In this document: positions 26,954-36,778 of the stretch, one piece after another
How positions within the stretch are numbered: the first letter of the stretch is position 1
Layout: every line of letters starts with the position of its first letter
Assembly: GCA_963821325.1 (NCBI GenBank)
Contig: CAWGDC010000001.1
Span: forward strand, 979,848 to 1,043,847
Origin: PALSA-555 sp963821325
GTDB lineage: Bacteria; Actinomycetota; Acidimicrobiia; IMCC26256; PALSA-555
Length of the DNA: 64,000 nt
Direction: 5' to 3'
Notes under the pieces: generated by a model
Database searches by the model: none
What the model was told of the DNA's origin: nothing
Seen by the model: only the letters and a program-made list of their open reading frames with translations
Position numbers and translations under genes: made by a program

Positions 26954-27616
26954 TCAAGGGCGGGGCCGTCGGAGCCCGCCGAGCGCGAAGCCGACGATGT
27001 CGTCGACGTCGCCGGTCGAGAGGGGCTGGCGCTGGATCAGGCTCCAGGTCATGTGCCCGAGGGTGAGCTGGACCAGGTGCGCCAGGTCGCGCTCGACGTC
27101 GAGCCCCGGGAGCTCGCCGGCGTCGACGGCCCGGACGAGCGCGTCCCGCAGCGGGGCGCGCAGCACCTCGTCGGCGGTGAGGGACTCCTCGGGGAACTCG
27201 TAGGAGAAGCGCAGCCCGTTGGCGAGGAACGGCCGGGTGTCGGACGCGGGGTGGGGCTCCTGCGCGCGCGCCAGCATCCCGCGGATCCAGCACTCGACCG
27301 CGGCGAGGGGCGTCGCGCAGGCCGCCATACGCCGCTCGAGGCGCTCCATGTAGCGGCGGTTCCCGTCCTCGAGCACGGCGATGAGCAGCTCGGCCTTGCC
27401 GGTGAAGTGCCGGTAGAACGCGCGGTTGGAGACGCCGGCCGCGGCGATGACGTCGGTGACCCGCAGGTCGAGCGTCTCGGTCTCACGGATGAGCGACACC
27501 GCGGCCGCGAGGATTCGCTCGACCTGCTCGGAGGACCGCGTGACCTCGGGCGCGACCGCCCGCTCGACCGACCGGTGGGCCAACGACAGGGGCCGGGCGT
27601 CCTCCACGTCGGGCAC
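26954..27616 (-). CDS. TetR/AcrR family transcriptional regulator
   Basis: The 220-residue regulator has the N-terminal helix-turn-helix at about residues 28-75 (RILAAAVSLIRETETLDLRVTDVI, then AAAGVSNRAFYRHFTGKAELL). The C-terminal domain ends in a hydrophobic helix with LTLGHMTWSLIQRQPL. It lies between the permease and substrate-binding genes of a Liv-type transporter, upstream of a strong palindrome, so it probably represses the transporter or the following genes. GTG 27616 is the best start; little conserved sequence lies upstream. Confidence 0.87.
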   Translation of the reverse strand: MPDVEDARPLSLAHRSVERAVAPEVTRSSEQVERILAAAVSLIRETETLDLRVTDVIAAAGVSNRAFYRHFTGKAELLIAVLEDGNRRYMERLERRMAACATPLAAVECWIRGMLARAQEPHPASDTRPFLANGLRFSYEFPEESLTADEVLRAPLRDALVRAVDAGELPGLDVERDLAHLVQLTLGHMTWSLIQRQPLSTGDVDDIVGFALGGLRRPRP

Positions 27617-27744
27617 CGTAGGACCAACGCGTGGTGCCGCGGGGCAGACTGCGCCGTTCGACCGTCGCCGGAAGGGTCGTGCCCGCGATCCGGTCGGGCA
27701 TCCGCGTGCTCGTCCCGACAGGAGCCGGGCGCGTTCCTCTGTTT

Positions 27745-29880
27745 CTAGTCGCCGGCGGCGGGGACCGGGGCGCGCTTCGGCGCCCCGACCTCGGCGGGCG
27801 GCGGGGACCCGCGCGATCGGGCGCCGCGGGCGCGCAGCTCGGCGCCGGTGCGTGGGATCGCACCCTCGGGCTGGTAGCCGATGCCGATGCCGGCGAGACC
27901 CGGTCCGGTGCGCATCCACCACACCAGGAACGTGACCCCCGGGAAGATCTCGGTGAGCCAGGTGAATCCCTGGAAGATCACCCCGCCGAGGATGGCGCCG
28001 CTCACCACCGCGATGCCGCCGACCATCGCGAGCAGCAGGTACGGCAGACCGGCGAGCATCTGGAAGTCCATCGTGCCGGCCGATCCGAGCAGCACCCCGA
28101 AGAGGGCGCCGGCGAAGCCGGCGATCGCGGCCGAGAGGCCGAAGACGAGCAGCTTCGTCGCGGTGAGGTTGAGCCCGAACGTCGCGCACGCCGCCGGGCT
28201 GTCCCGCATCGCGACGAGTCGACGTCCGAGGATCCCGCGTCGAAGCCACACGACGAGCACCCCGGCGAGCCCGAGCAGCGCCGTGATCAAGAACATGGTC
28301 CCGACGTCTTGACCGAAGTGGACCCCGAACACGCTGAACGGCTGACTGAAGTTGAAGCCCAGCAGGCTGGCCGCCCCGACGCGGCGCGCGGACGCGCCGA
28401 ACACCTCGGGTTGATCGAAGAACACGAACTCGGCCATGCGCGCGAACGCCATCGACGCCAACGCCAGGTAGAGGCCCTGCAATCGCAGGGCCGGCACGGC
28501 CATGAGGACCCCGAAGGGTACGGCGAAGAGCGCCGCGACGAGCAGCCCGCCGAGGGTGCCGACGTGCGGCGCCCACTCCGCGAACGCGAACGCGCCCGCG
28601 CCGGCAAAGGTGATCTGCGCGAGCGAGACCTGCCCGGCCCAGCCGGTGAGGGGCACGAGCGAGAGCAGGATGAACCCTGTCACGAGGCCGAGCGCCAGCC
28701 GTCGCACGTCGGGCCGGTCGAGCAGCCCGCCGGCGACGACGACGACCGCGAAGAGCACCACCATGGCCACCGCCGCGGTGCGCACCCGCGGGACGCGGGG
28801 CGAGACGTCGCGGACGTTGCGGGACCGCTCGATGCGGGCCTGCGGCAGGAACAGCAGCGCGAGGAACAAGATGATGGTCGGGATCGCCGTCGCGGCCGTG
28901 CTCCAGCGGCCGCTCCAGTTCAAGAAGTTCTCCTGGAACGACAGCGCCAACCCGATGAGGATCCCGCCCGCGTAGGTGAGCGGGAGGTTCTTCAGGCGCC
29001 CGATGATCGCGGCGGCGAAGGCGTCGACGATCAGCAGCGTGAGGGTCTCCACGCTGAGGGCGCTCAGCTCCTCGGCGAGGAAGATCCCCGCGATCGCGGC
29101 CATCGACGCGCCGAGCATCCAGGAGACCTGGGACATGCGCCCGGGCCGGGCCCCGGTGAGCGCCGCGAGGTCGCGGTTGTCGACGACGGCGCGCATCCCG
29201 ACCCCGAGGCGCGTGTTGAACAGCAAGAACCGCAGTGCGACGGCGATCCCGAGGCCGGCGACGATGGTGATCACCCGGTAGTACGGGATGAACGTCGAGG
29301 CGAGGTGGAAGCCGTCGGTGCCGAAGAAGGTGCCGATGCTGCGCGACGTGTTCGGGTCCCAGATGGAGGCAGCGAGCCCGATGAACGCGAGCATCAGCCC
29401 GATCGTCACGGCGAGCTGGGCGACGAGCGGTGCGTCGTTCAGCCGGCGCATGAGCACCCGCTCGATGACACCACCGAGCAGCGGCGCGGCGACGAGCACC
29501 GTCAAGAGGAAGGCGACGAGGGTCTGGAGGCCGAGGTCGACCTTGAGCTCCCAGTACACGAACGCCATCAGCATCCCGATGGCGCCCTGCGCGAAGTTGA
29601 AGATGCCCGACGTCGTGTAGGTGACGACCAGCCCGGCCGCCGCGACGGCGTAGATCGAGCCGAGCGTGATCCCGACGATCACGAAGAACAGCAGCGAGTC
29701 GAACGTGATCGGGTTGCCCGCCCACGACGCCTGCACGACGTAGACGACGAAGACGGTCACGACGATCGCGGAGACGAACGTGCCGCGGTGCTTGGAGCCG
29801 CGCAGCCGCCCCACCACGCCGGCGGCGCGGCCGGGCACGGCGAGGTCCGTGCCGCCGACTCCCGGTGCTGGTCCTCCCAT
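27745..29880 (-). CDS. Fused LivH-LivM type ABC transporter permease
   Basis: The 711-residue protein fuses the two membrane subunits of a branched-chain amino acid-type importer. Residues about 45-340 are LivH-like (LGSIYAVAAAGLVVTYTTSGIFNFAQGAIGM; GMRAVVDNRDLAALTG). Residues about 365-665 are LivM-like (LVPLTGWAGQVSLAQITFAGAGAFAFA; MRDSPAACATFGLNLTATKLLVFGLSA). About 17 helices are visible. LivG/LivF ATPases usually follow but are absent here, so they must be elsewhere. The ATG at 29880 follows GGGGG. The adjacent TetR and substrate-binding genes complete the cluster. Confidence 0.88.
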   Translation of the reverse strand: MGGPAPGVGGTDLAVPGRAAGVVGRLRGSKHRGTFVSAIVVTVFVVYVVQASWAGNPITFDSLLFFVIVGITLGSIYAVAAAGLVVTYTTSGIFNFAQGAIGMLMAFVYWELKVDLGLQTLVAFLLTVLVAAPLLGGVIERVLMRRLNDAPLVAQLAVTIGLMLAFIGLAASIWDPNTSRSIGTFFGTDGFHLASTFIPYYRVITIVAGLGIAVALRFLLFNTRLGVGMRAVVDNRDLAALTGARPGRMSQVSWMLGASMAAIAGIFLAEELSALSVETLTLLIVDAFAAAIIGRLKNLPLTYAGGILIGLALSFQENFLNWSGRWSTAATAIPTIILFLALLFLPQARIERSRNVRDVSPRVPRVRTAAVAMVVLFAVVVVAGGLLDRPDVRRLALGLVTGFILLSLVPLTGWAGQVSLAQITFAGAGAFAFAEWAPHVGTLGGLLVAALFAVPFGVLMAVPALRLQGLYLALASMAFARMAEFVFFDQPEVFGASARRVGAASLLGFNFSQPFSVFGVHFGQDVGTMFLITALLGLAGVLVVWLRRGILGRRLVAMRDSPAACATFGLNLTATKLLVFGLSAAIAGFAGALFGVLLGSAGTMDFQMLAGLPYLLLAMVGGIAVVSGAILGGVIFQGFTWLTEIFPGVTFLVWWMRTGPGLAGIGIGYQPEGAIPRTGAELRARGARSRGSPPPAEVGAPKRAPVPAAGD

Positions 29881-29975
29881 CCCCCGTCGCCTTTGTGTTC
29901 GGCAGGCACCACCACGGACGGGCCGTCCGCCGGTCCGCTGTGTAGCACGCCGGCCCCGCGCCGCGTCGGGCATAC

Positions 29976-29989
29976 CGAACACATGTTCG
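29976..29989 (+). promoter_or_regulatory. LexA (SOS) box upstream of the helicase gene
   Basis: CGAAC-ACAT-GTTCG matches the Gram-positive/actinobacterial LexA operator CGAAC-N4-GTTCG exactly. It lies directly before TAGGCT (29,992-29,997), a -10 located six bases before the helicase ATG. A LexA dimer here would cover the promoter, so the helicase should be induced by DNA damage. Confidence 0.75.
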
Positions 29990-30003
29990 CCTAGGCTGTG
30001 AGG

Positions 30004-32059
30004 ATGCCCACGCCGACCGCGGTGGCGGACGTCGAGCTCAACCCGGCGCAGCGCCGGGTGGTGGAGCACGGCGACGGGCCGCTGCTCGTCGTCGCGGGCG
30101 CCGGCACCGGGAAGACGAACACCCTCGCGGCCCGGGTGGCGGCGCTCCTCGCCCGAGGCGTGGCCCCCGAGCGGATCCTGCTCCTGACGTTCACCCGCCG
30201 GGCCGCCGCCGAGATGCTGCAGCGTGCCGGTCGGCTCGCCGATCCGGCGTCGAGCCGGCGGGTGTGGGGTGGGACCTTCCACGCCATGGGGCACCGGCTG
30301 CTGCGGGTCCACGGTGCCGCCCTCGGCCTGGACCCCGGGTTCAGCGTGCTTGACCAGTCCGACGCCGCCGACCTGATGGGGCTGGTGCGCAGCGAGCAGG
30401 CCGCGTCGACCCATGACTCGGTTCCCGCGCCAGGACACGCTCCTCGCCATCTACTCGCGGGTGGCCAACACGCAGCGGCCGCTACGCGACGTGCTCACCG
30501 ACGCGTTCCCGTGGTGCGCGACGGACGCCGCCACCCTCGCCGCGATCTTCGGCGAGTACGTCGAGCGCAAGCGCGCCCAGGAGCTCCTGGACTTCGACGA
30601 CCTCCTGCTCTTCTGGGCGCGCGCCGCCACCGACCCCCACGTCGGCGAACGGCTCGCGGGCCTCTTCGACCACGTGCTCGTCGACGAGTACCAGGACACG
30701 AACACCGTCCAGGCCGAGATCGTCGGGGCGATGACCCGCCGAGCCGCGGGGGTCATGGCGGTCGGTGACGACGCGCAGGCCATCTACGGGTTCCGGGCCG
30801 CGACCGTCCGGAACATCCTCGACTTCCCGGCGGTCCACCCGGGCGCCGCCGTCATCACGCTGGAGGAGAACTACCGGTCCACGCCCAGCGTCCTCGCGGT
30901 CGCCAACGCCGTGATGGCTGAGGCTCCCGAGCGCCACGACAAACAGCTCTGGTCGCGTCGCCCCGACCGGCACCGACCCTGCCTCGTGCACTGCGCCGAC
31001 GAGACGACGCAGGCCTCGGCGGTGTGCGACACGGTCCTGGCGCACCACCAGGAGGGCGTCCGCCTCCAGGACCAGGCGGTGCTGTTCCGCGCGGCGCACC
31101 ACAGCGACCTGCTGGAGGTCGAACTGGGGCGCCGCAAGGTGCCGTTCGTCAAGTACGGCGGGCTGCGCTTCTTGGAGTCGTCGCACATCAAGGACCTGCT
31201 GGCGCTGCTGCGGATCCTCGACAACGTCTACGACGAGCTGGCGTGGTTCCGCACTCTCCGGCTCGCCGACGGTGTCGGCCCCGCGACGGCCCGTCGCCTC
31301 CTCGCCAGCTTGGGCGTGCGCCCCCGCGCCAACGCCGGCTCGACGTCAGCCGACCGGCTGCACCACGTCCTCGCGCAGACGCCGCGGTCGGCACGCGCCG
31401 AGCTCGGCGCCCTCGCCGAGGCGCTCGCCGCCTGCGGCGACGAGGCCCACGTCGAGCCGCGCGAGCAGATCGCCCACCTGCGACGGGCGCTCGACCCGAT
31501 CGTGCGGCGCAGCTACCACCGACCCGACGCCCGACTCCACGACTTCGAGGAGCTCGAGCATCTCGCCGCCGCGTACCGGTCACGGGGCCAGCTCGCCGCC
31601 GAGCTGGTGCTGGACCCGCCCGCGGGGACGGGGGACCTGGCCGGACCGCCGCTGCTCGACGAGGACTACCTGGTCCTCTCGACGGTGCACTCGGCGAAGG
31701 GCGGGGAGTGGGACGCCGTCCATCTGCTCCACGCCGCCGACGGCATGTTCCCGTCCGATCTGGCCACCGGTCACCCCGAGGAGGTCGAGGAGGAGCGCCG
31801 CTTGTTCTACGTCGCGGTGACCCGCGCCCGCGACCACCTCCACATCTACTTCCCGTTGCGCTACTACCACCGCCGCAGCGGCCTCGACGACGCGCATCAC
31901 TACGCGCAGCTCACCCGGTTCCTGCCCGACGCGGCCCGTGACCTCTTCGACACCCGCCACGCCGGCGTGGCGTCGCCCGAGGCGCCGGTCGCGCCCGGGA
32001 ACGTCCGCGTCGGTGTGGGCGCGGAGGTCAGCCGGGCGTTGCAGGACCTCTGGCGCTGA
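30004..32059 (+). CDS. UvrD/Rep-type superfamily 1 DNA helicase, one frameshift
   Basis: The joined product is about 684 residues. Superfamily 1A motifs appear in order: Walker A GAGTGKTNT, motif Ia TFTRRAA, Walker B DEYQDTN, motif III VGDDAQAIYGFR, motif IV ENYRST, motif V VHSAKGGEWDAVHLL and motif VI RLFYVAVTRARD. One extra base near 30,410 breaks the frame. It is a 3'-5' repair helicase by family. ATG 30004 is preferred because TAGGCT lies six bases upstream; a LexA box covers the promoter. The gene is divergent from the permease gene. Confidence 0.92.
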
Positions 32060-32082
32060 GCGGTCGGCCGGGAGCGTCGGGG

Positions 32083-32475
32083 TCAGCGGCGGCCCCACGC
32101 CTCCTCGAACTCGCGCATGCTGCCCGGGTGCTCGACCCACCGAGCGATGCGACCGTCCCGGAAGTGCACGAGATGCGCCGTCTGGTACTCGTGGTGGGTG
32201 CCGTCCCGGTCGAAGTGGTGGACGAGCAGCAGCACTCCGCGGTCGTCGTTGGCGACGACGTCGACGATGTCTTCTTGGAAGGTCCCACCGGTCCGCTCGA
32301 TGACCCCGCCGATCCAGGCGGGGAACTCGTCGCGGCTGTAGGTGCCGCTCACCGTGGCGTAGCCGGGCACCGCGAACGTGACGTCGTCGGTGCAGCCGGC
32401 CAGGAAGCCGCCCAGGTCTCCCCTAGCGAACACGGCGTAGAGCTGGCGAAGCCGGTCCTCGTTGGCGTGGCCCAT
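32083..32475 (-). CDS. SnoaL-like / NTF2-fold protein
   Basis: The 130-residue protein has the NTF2-fold pattern of SnoaL-like proteins: RLRQLYAVFARGDLGGFLAGCTDDVTFAVPG at the start, then VVANDDRGVLLLVHHFDRDGTHHEYQTAHLVHFRDGRIARW. Members are small isomerases, cyclases or binding proteins; no specific activity is claimed. ATG 32475 follows a strong AGGAGGAGG ribosome site. It is convergent with the helicase gene. Confidence 0.83.
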   Translation of the reverse strand: MGHANEDRLRQLYAVFARGDLGGFLAGCTDDVTFAVPGYATVSGTYSRDEFPAWIGGVIERTGGTFQEDIVDVVANDDRGVLLLVHHFDRDGTHHEYQTAHLVHFRDGRIARWVEHPGSMREFEEAWGRR

Positions 32476-32638
32476 CCGGGTCCTCCTCCTGCGGGCCGCG
32501 GCCGCGGCGACCGCCGCACGCTAGGGCCTGCCGGGGCGGCAGGCCGTGCGGCCCCGGGATGGTTGGGTGTTCAGGCCGCTGGGGGCGGCGCCGATACACC
32601 CGGATGGACCAGGTTGCCCGAGATGGGCGGTTTCGACC

Positions 32639-33950
32639 GTGAACGAGAACGACGTCGTCCTGACGGACGAGGACTGGGCGAAGGCCCGCGAAGAGGGCGG
32701 CACCATCGCCCGGAACGCCACGCTCGGCGGGATCGGGCTCGTGGCGGTCGTGTACGCGGCGACGGCCGCGCTGGTGCACGTGGTGTGGCCCGGCGCGGGC
32801 TCGCTGCAGGTGATCGGGATCGGGACCGGCGTGGCGGCGGTCCTGGCGGCGCCGCTCCTCGGGTGGCTGGCCTTCACCGCGCAGCACAAGGGCCTCGAGA
32901 CGAGCAGCGTCCGGGTGGCCCACGACCGCGTCATGCGCGACGAGGCCCGTCGTCGGGAGTTCGACACCGCGTCTGGCCCGCGGCTTCGAGATGGTCCAGG
33001 ACGAGCTGGGCGCCTTCGACGTCGTCCACCGGGCGCTGCGCCGCGTGCTCCCGGACGAACCGGTCGAGCTGCTCGTCGCCGACAACAGCCACGCGCACCT
33101 CGAGCGGATGGTGGTGGCGTCACCCGACGGTGAGACGGCACCCAGCTGTCCGGTCGATTCTCCCGACCAGTGCGAAGCGGCCCGGCGCGCCCAGACCCAG
33201 GTGTTCCCCGACAGCGAGGACCTCGACGCCTGCCCGATGCTGCGCGGCCGCCCGCAAGGCCAGTGCTCGGCGGTGTGCGTCCCGGTGTCGATCATGGGCC
33301 GCACCGTCGGGGTCGTGCACGCCACGGGTCCCGTCGACCAGCCGGTCCCCGAGCAGCGCATTCAGGCGTTGCAGGTGCTCGCCACCCAGGCCGGCAACCG
33401 GCTCGGGATGCTGCGGGTCATGGCGGAGACGCAGCTGCAGGCCTCGACCGATGGCCTGACCGGCCTCACGAACCGCCGCAGCTTCGAGAACCATCTACGC
33501 AAGCTGCGCGGCGACGGTGTCCCGTTTGCGTTCGTGATGGCCGACCTCGACCACTTCAAGGTGCTGAACGACGCGAACGGTCACGAGGCGGGCGACAAGG
33601 CGCTGCGCATCTTCGCGGAGGCGCTGCGCCGAGAGCTGCGCGCCGACGACGTCGCCTGCCGCTACGGCGGCGAGGAGTTCGCCATCGCCCTGCCCAGGGC
33701 CGAGGTCCCGGAGGCGGTCGAGGCGATGGGCCGGGTGCGAGAGGCGCTCGTGCAGCTCGCCTCCCGGGGCGACGCCCCGGCCTTCACCGCCAGCTTCGGG
33801 GTGTCGCACTCGAGCGAGGCCGGCGACCTCGACGATCTCGTGCAGCGGGCCGACGTCGCGCTCTTCGCCGCGAAGGACGCGGGCCGGGACCGCATCTGCC
33901 TGGACGGGCACAACGTCCCCGTCTCGGCGACGCTGACCGCCCTGAACTGA
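32639..33950 (+). CDS. Membrane-anchored GAF-GGDEF diguanylate cyclase, one frameshift
   Basis: The approximately 436-residue product has two N-terminal membrane helices (ATLGGIGLVAVVYAATAALV; VIGIGTGVAAVLAAPLLGWL), a GAF-like domain with an unusual cysteine cluster (CPV, QCEAA, ACPML, GQCSAVC) and a C-terminal GGDEF domain. The active loop is RYGGEEF and the product-inhibition I-site RADD lies five residues before it, so it should make and sense cyclic di-GMP. The frame breaks near 32,975 (one base). GTG 32639 begins the homologous N-terminus. The HD-GYP-like gene at 11 kb could be a related component. Confidence 0.87.
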
Positions 33951-33967
33951 CCGCCGACCCGGCGGTC
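33949..33967. terminator. GC hairpin after the diguanylate cyclase gene
   Basis: GACCGCC-GACCC-GGCGGTC is a perfect seven-base-pair stem starting at the last bases of the stop codon. It may attenuate transcription before the hotdog thioesterase gene. No U-run follows. Confidence 0.35.
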
Positions 33968-33995
33968 GGCCCGGCGCCTGCGCCATGATCGCGGG

Positions 33996-34448
33996 GTGGC
34001 CCGCGCGACGCCGGCGTTCGAGCAGTTCGATCCGAAGGTCGCGGCCGGGCTGGCCGACCTGCCGGACGACCTGGGCGGCCTCCCGGGCTTCCTGCAGCTG
34101 CGCCACGTCGAGGTCGGGGCCGGGGTCCTCCGCGCCGAGGTCGACGTGCGCGAGGACCTGAAGACCCCGTTCGGGAACCTGCACGGCGGTGTCCTCGCCG
34201 CGCTCTGCGACCATGTGCTCGGCACTGTCTGCTACCCGGTGATCCCGCGCGGCGCGTGGGCGGCGACCACCGAGTTCAAGCTCAACTACGTGGCGCCGGT
34301 GACGACCGGGACGTTGGCGGCGACCGCCGAGATCGTGTCGCTCAGCTCCCGCACGGCGGTGGTGCGCATCGAGGTGCTCAACGAGGACCGGCTGGTCTGC
34401 GCGGCGCAGGGCACCGTCTTGATCATGGCGCCGCGCCCTCGACCATGA
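33996..34448 (+). CDS. PaaI-type hotdog thioesterase
   Basis: The 150-residue protein has the hotdog signature NLHGGVLAALCDHVLGTVCY, then TTEFKLNYVAPVTTGTLAATAEIVS, and ends VCAAQGTVLIM. PaaI-type enzymes hydrolyse (aryl)acyl-CoA thioesters; the active Asp aligns with CDH. GTG 33996 has CATGAT exactly six bases upstream, so it is probably leaderless. It fits the acyl-CoA theme of the surrounding genes. Confidence 0.85.
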   Translation: MARATPAFEQFDPKVAAGLADLPDDLGGLPGFLQLRHVEVGAGVLRAEVDVREDLKTPFGNLHGGVLAALCDHVLGTVCYPVIPRGAWAATTEFKLNYVAPVTTGTLAATAEIVSLSSRTAVVRIEVLNEDRLVCAAQGTVLIMAPRPRP

Positions 34449-34505
34449 GCGACCGTCACATCATCGGGGCGGCGCCGGGGCGTGCCCGGGCGAGAGGAGC
34501 GGCGG

Positions 34506-34976
34506 ATGGTTCGCGGTGAGGGGACCGTGGTCGTGGCCGGGGTCACCGCCCAGGAGGCGTTCGACTTCGTCCTCGACCCGGCCCAGTACACGAAGGCCGA
34601 CACGAAGATGGTGTGGGTCACCAAGCTGGCCGATACGCCCGACGGGATGATCGCCCGCGAGGACGGCCGGTTCCTCGGCCGGTTCCCCGGGTCGGTCGTG
34701 ACCCGGTACCGCTGGCGCGAGCCGCACCACATCGACGTGACGCTCGAGCACGGCGTCCCCCGTGACCTCCACGCCTGGTTCGACCTCGAGGACCGCGACG
34801 GCGGGGTCCGGATCCACCACGTCGAGGAGCTCGACCTCGGACACGGGCTCCTCGGCTGGGTCCACGACGCCGTCGCCGGCCGGTGGTTCACCGAGTCGGT
34901 CCGCGCCGAGGTCGCCGAGATCGGCCGGCTCCTCGAGGCCGGCGAGCGGGGCCGCGGCCGGCACGCCCACGACTGA
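34506..34976 (+). CDS. SRPBCC/polyketide cyclase-like protein
   Basis: The 156-residue protein has the START/SRPBCC layout of a lipid- or aromatic-binding pocket: GTVVVAGVTAQEAFDFVLDPAQYTKAD at the start, alternating strands in the middle and a long C-terminal helix ending SVRAEVAEIGRLLEAGERG. Function is not predictable. ATG 34506 follows GAGGAGCGGC. It is 57 bases after the thioesterase and before a small membrane protein. Confidence 0.75.
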   Translation: MVRGEGTVVVAGVTAQEAFDFVLDPAQYTKADTKMVWVTKLADTPDGMIAREDGRFLGRFPGSVVTRYRWREPHHIDVTLEHGVPRDLHAWFDLEDRDGGVRIHHVEELDLGHGLLGWVHDAVAGRWFTESVRAEVAEIGRLLEAGERGRGRHAHD

Positions 34977-35031
34977 CCCGCCCGCCGCCCGCATGGGTGC
35001 GGTCGCGGGGTCGGGCCGTACGCTCACCGTC

Positions 35032-35271
35032 GTGGATCAGCCGCTGCGCCAGGCGACGCGGAGCTTCATCGTGGTCGGCCTCGCCGCGCTGGCGTTCTTC
35101 GCGTTCGTGATCGGCTCGGGGCTCACCGGCGCCGTCGGCCAGTCCCTCTTCGGGCTGCTCTTCGGCCTCCTCGCCTGCTGGTACGTGTGGCGCCACCTCG
35201 ACCCGGCGACGCGGGACCGTCTCGTGCTCCAGGCGCGGCGCGTCACCCGACGGTCGAGCGCCGAGCGCTGA
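35032..35271 (+). CDS. Small two-helix membrane protein
   Basis: The 79-residue protein has two hydrophobic helices (SFIVVGLAALAFFAFVIGSG; VGQSLFGLLFGLLACWYVW) and a basic tail. GTG 35032 is preferred because TACGCT lies seven bases upstream; ATG 34993 is an in-frame alternative. No function can be assigned. Confidence 0.6.
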   Translation: MDQPLRQATRSFIVVGLAALAFFAFVIGSGLTGAVGQSLFGLLFGLLACWYVWRHLDPATRDRLVLQARRVTRRSSAER

Positions 35272-35332
35272 CCGGCCCCGCGGTGGCCTCGACCGACGCG
35301 GTTGAATGGCCCCCCGGAGCCGAGGAGCCGCG

Positions 35333-36778
35333 ATGACGACCACGACGGGACGCCGCGCCGCGTCGGTCCGCGAGGCCGCCGGTCATCCGATCATCGACGC
35401 CGACGGGCACTTCGTGGAGATCGGTCCGATGCTCGACGACGAGCTCTTCGCCGGGCTCGAGGAACTCGGCGGCGCGGCGTTACGGGAGCGGTTCCGCTCC
35501 GGGCGTGTCGCGCCCACCGACACCGCGTCCAACCTCGCCGATCGCGGGGACCCGTCGGTGCGGGCCGAGTGGCGGGCCATGCCGTCCTGGTGGGGCTGGC
35601 CGACGCACGACGCGCGAGACCGCGCGACCGCGCACCTGCCGGCCCTGCTGTACGAGCGGCTCGACGAGCTCGGGATCGACTTCACGATCCTGTACCCGTC
35701 GATGAGCCTGGCGTTCTTCGAGGAGACCGACGAGGAGCTGTCCTCTGCGCTGTGCCGCATCGTGAACAAGTACCACGCGCGGCTGTTCGCCCCGTACCGG
35801 GACCGCTGCACCGTCGGGGCTCTCATCCCGATGAACACCCCGGCGCAGGCCGTCGTCGAGCTCGAGCACGCGGTCACGGAGCTCGGCACGAAGTCGGTGC
35901 TGATGGCCGGGTACGCGCGCGTCGGCCGGTCGGACGCGGACGCGTACCGCCTCGACATGTTCGGGTTGGACAGCGAGCACGACTACGACCCGTTCTGGGC
36001 CCGCTGCACCGAGCTCGGGGTCGCGCCGGTGGTGCACAGCGCGTTGCAGCACCACCGGGTGACCCGGTCGATCTCGAACTACGTGTACAACCACATCGAC
36101 GGCCTCGCCGCGGCGCACGCCTCGCTGTGCAAGTCCCTGTACCTCGGCGGTGTCACCCGGCGCTTCCCAGGCCTGCACGTCGGGTTCCTCGAAGGCGGCG
36201 TCGCGTGGGCGTGCAGCCTGTTGGCGGGGCTCGTCGGCCACTGGGAGAAGCGCAACGGTGCGGCGATCGGTGGCCTCGACCCGGACCGCCTCGACGTCGA
36301 CGCGCTGCTCTCCTACTTCGCCCGTTACGGCGACGACACGGTCACGGCACGCCTCGAGGAGCTCCGGGCCTACTTCGGGCGGCCGGCGGCGCGACCGGCG
36401 CAGCTCGACGAGTTCGCGGCGCTCGCCGTCGAGGACGAGGCGGAGTTGCGGACGCTGTTCGAGTCCCGCTTCTACTTCGGCTGCGAGGCCGACGACCCGC
36501 TCGTCGCGTGGGCGTTCCGTGAGGACGTGAACCCGCTCGGGATCCGGCTCCGGCCGGTGCTCGGCTCGGACATCTCGCATTGGGACGTGCCGGACATGAC
36601 CGAGCCGATCGCCGAGGCGTTCGAGCTCGTCGAGCGGGGCCTGCTCGACGCGCGGGAGTTCCGGGAGCTGACCCTCGTGAACCCGGTGCGGCTCCACGCC
36701 GGGGTGAACCCGCGCTTCTTCGAGGGGACGAGCTGTGAAGAGGCGGCGGCGCAGGTGCTCGCCGACGAGCCGGCCTGA
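35333..36778 (+). CDS. Amidohydrolase family protein
   Basis: The 481-residue protein belongs to the amidohydrolase_2 (ACMSD-like) group. It starts PIIDADGHFVE, giving the first metal site in a D-x-D/H form, has YERLDELGIDFTILYPS in the first half, and VVHSALQHHR and VLGSDISHWDVPDM as candidate metal and catalytic segments. These enzymes decarboxylate or hydrolyse. ATG 35333 follows GAGGAGCC. Its stop overlaps the next start (TGATG), linking it to the citrate-lyase-like gene. Confidence 0.85.
   Translation: MTTTTGRRAASVREAAGHPIIDADGHFVEIGPMLDDELFAGLEELGGAALRERFRSGRVAPTDTASNLADRGDPSVRAEWRAMPSWWGWPTHDARDRATAHLPALLYERLDELGIDFTILYPSMSLAFFEETDEELSSALCRIVNKYHARLFAPYRDRCTVGALIPMNTPAQAVVELEHAVTELGTKSVLMAGYARVGRSDADAYRLDMFGLDSEHDYDPFWARCTELGVAPVVHSALQHHRVTRSISNYVYNHIDGLAAAHASLCKSLYLGGVTRRFPGLHVGFLEGGVAWACSLLAGLVGHWEKRNGAAIGGLDPDRLDVDALLSYFARYGDDTVTARLEELRAYFGRPAARPAQLDEFAALAVEDEAELRTLFESRFYFGCEADDPLVAWAFREDVNPLGIRLRPVLGSDISHWDVPDMTEPIAEAFELVERGLLDAREFRELTLVNPVRLHAGVNPRFFEGTSCEEAAAQVLADEPA

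Noticed and set aside
27631..29994. A 787-codon plus-strand frame opposite the Liv permease
   Set aside because: It has a repetitive charged composition with no family features. It is a shadow of the clearly conserved permease.
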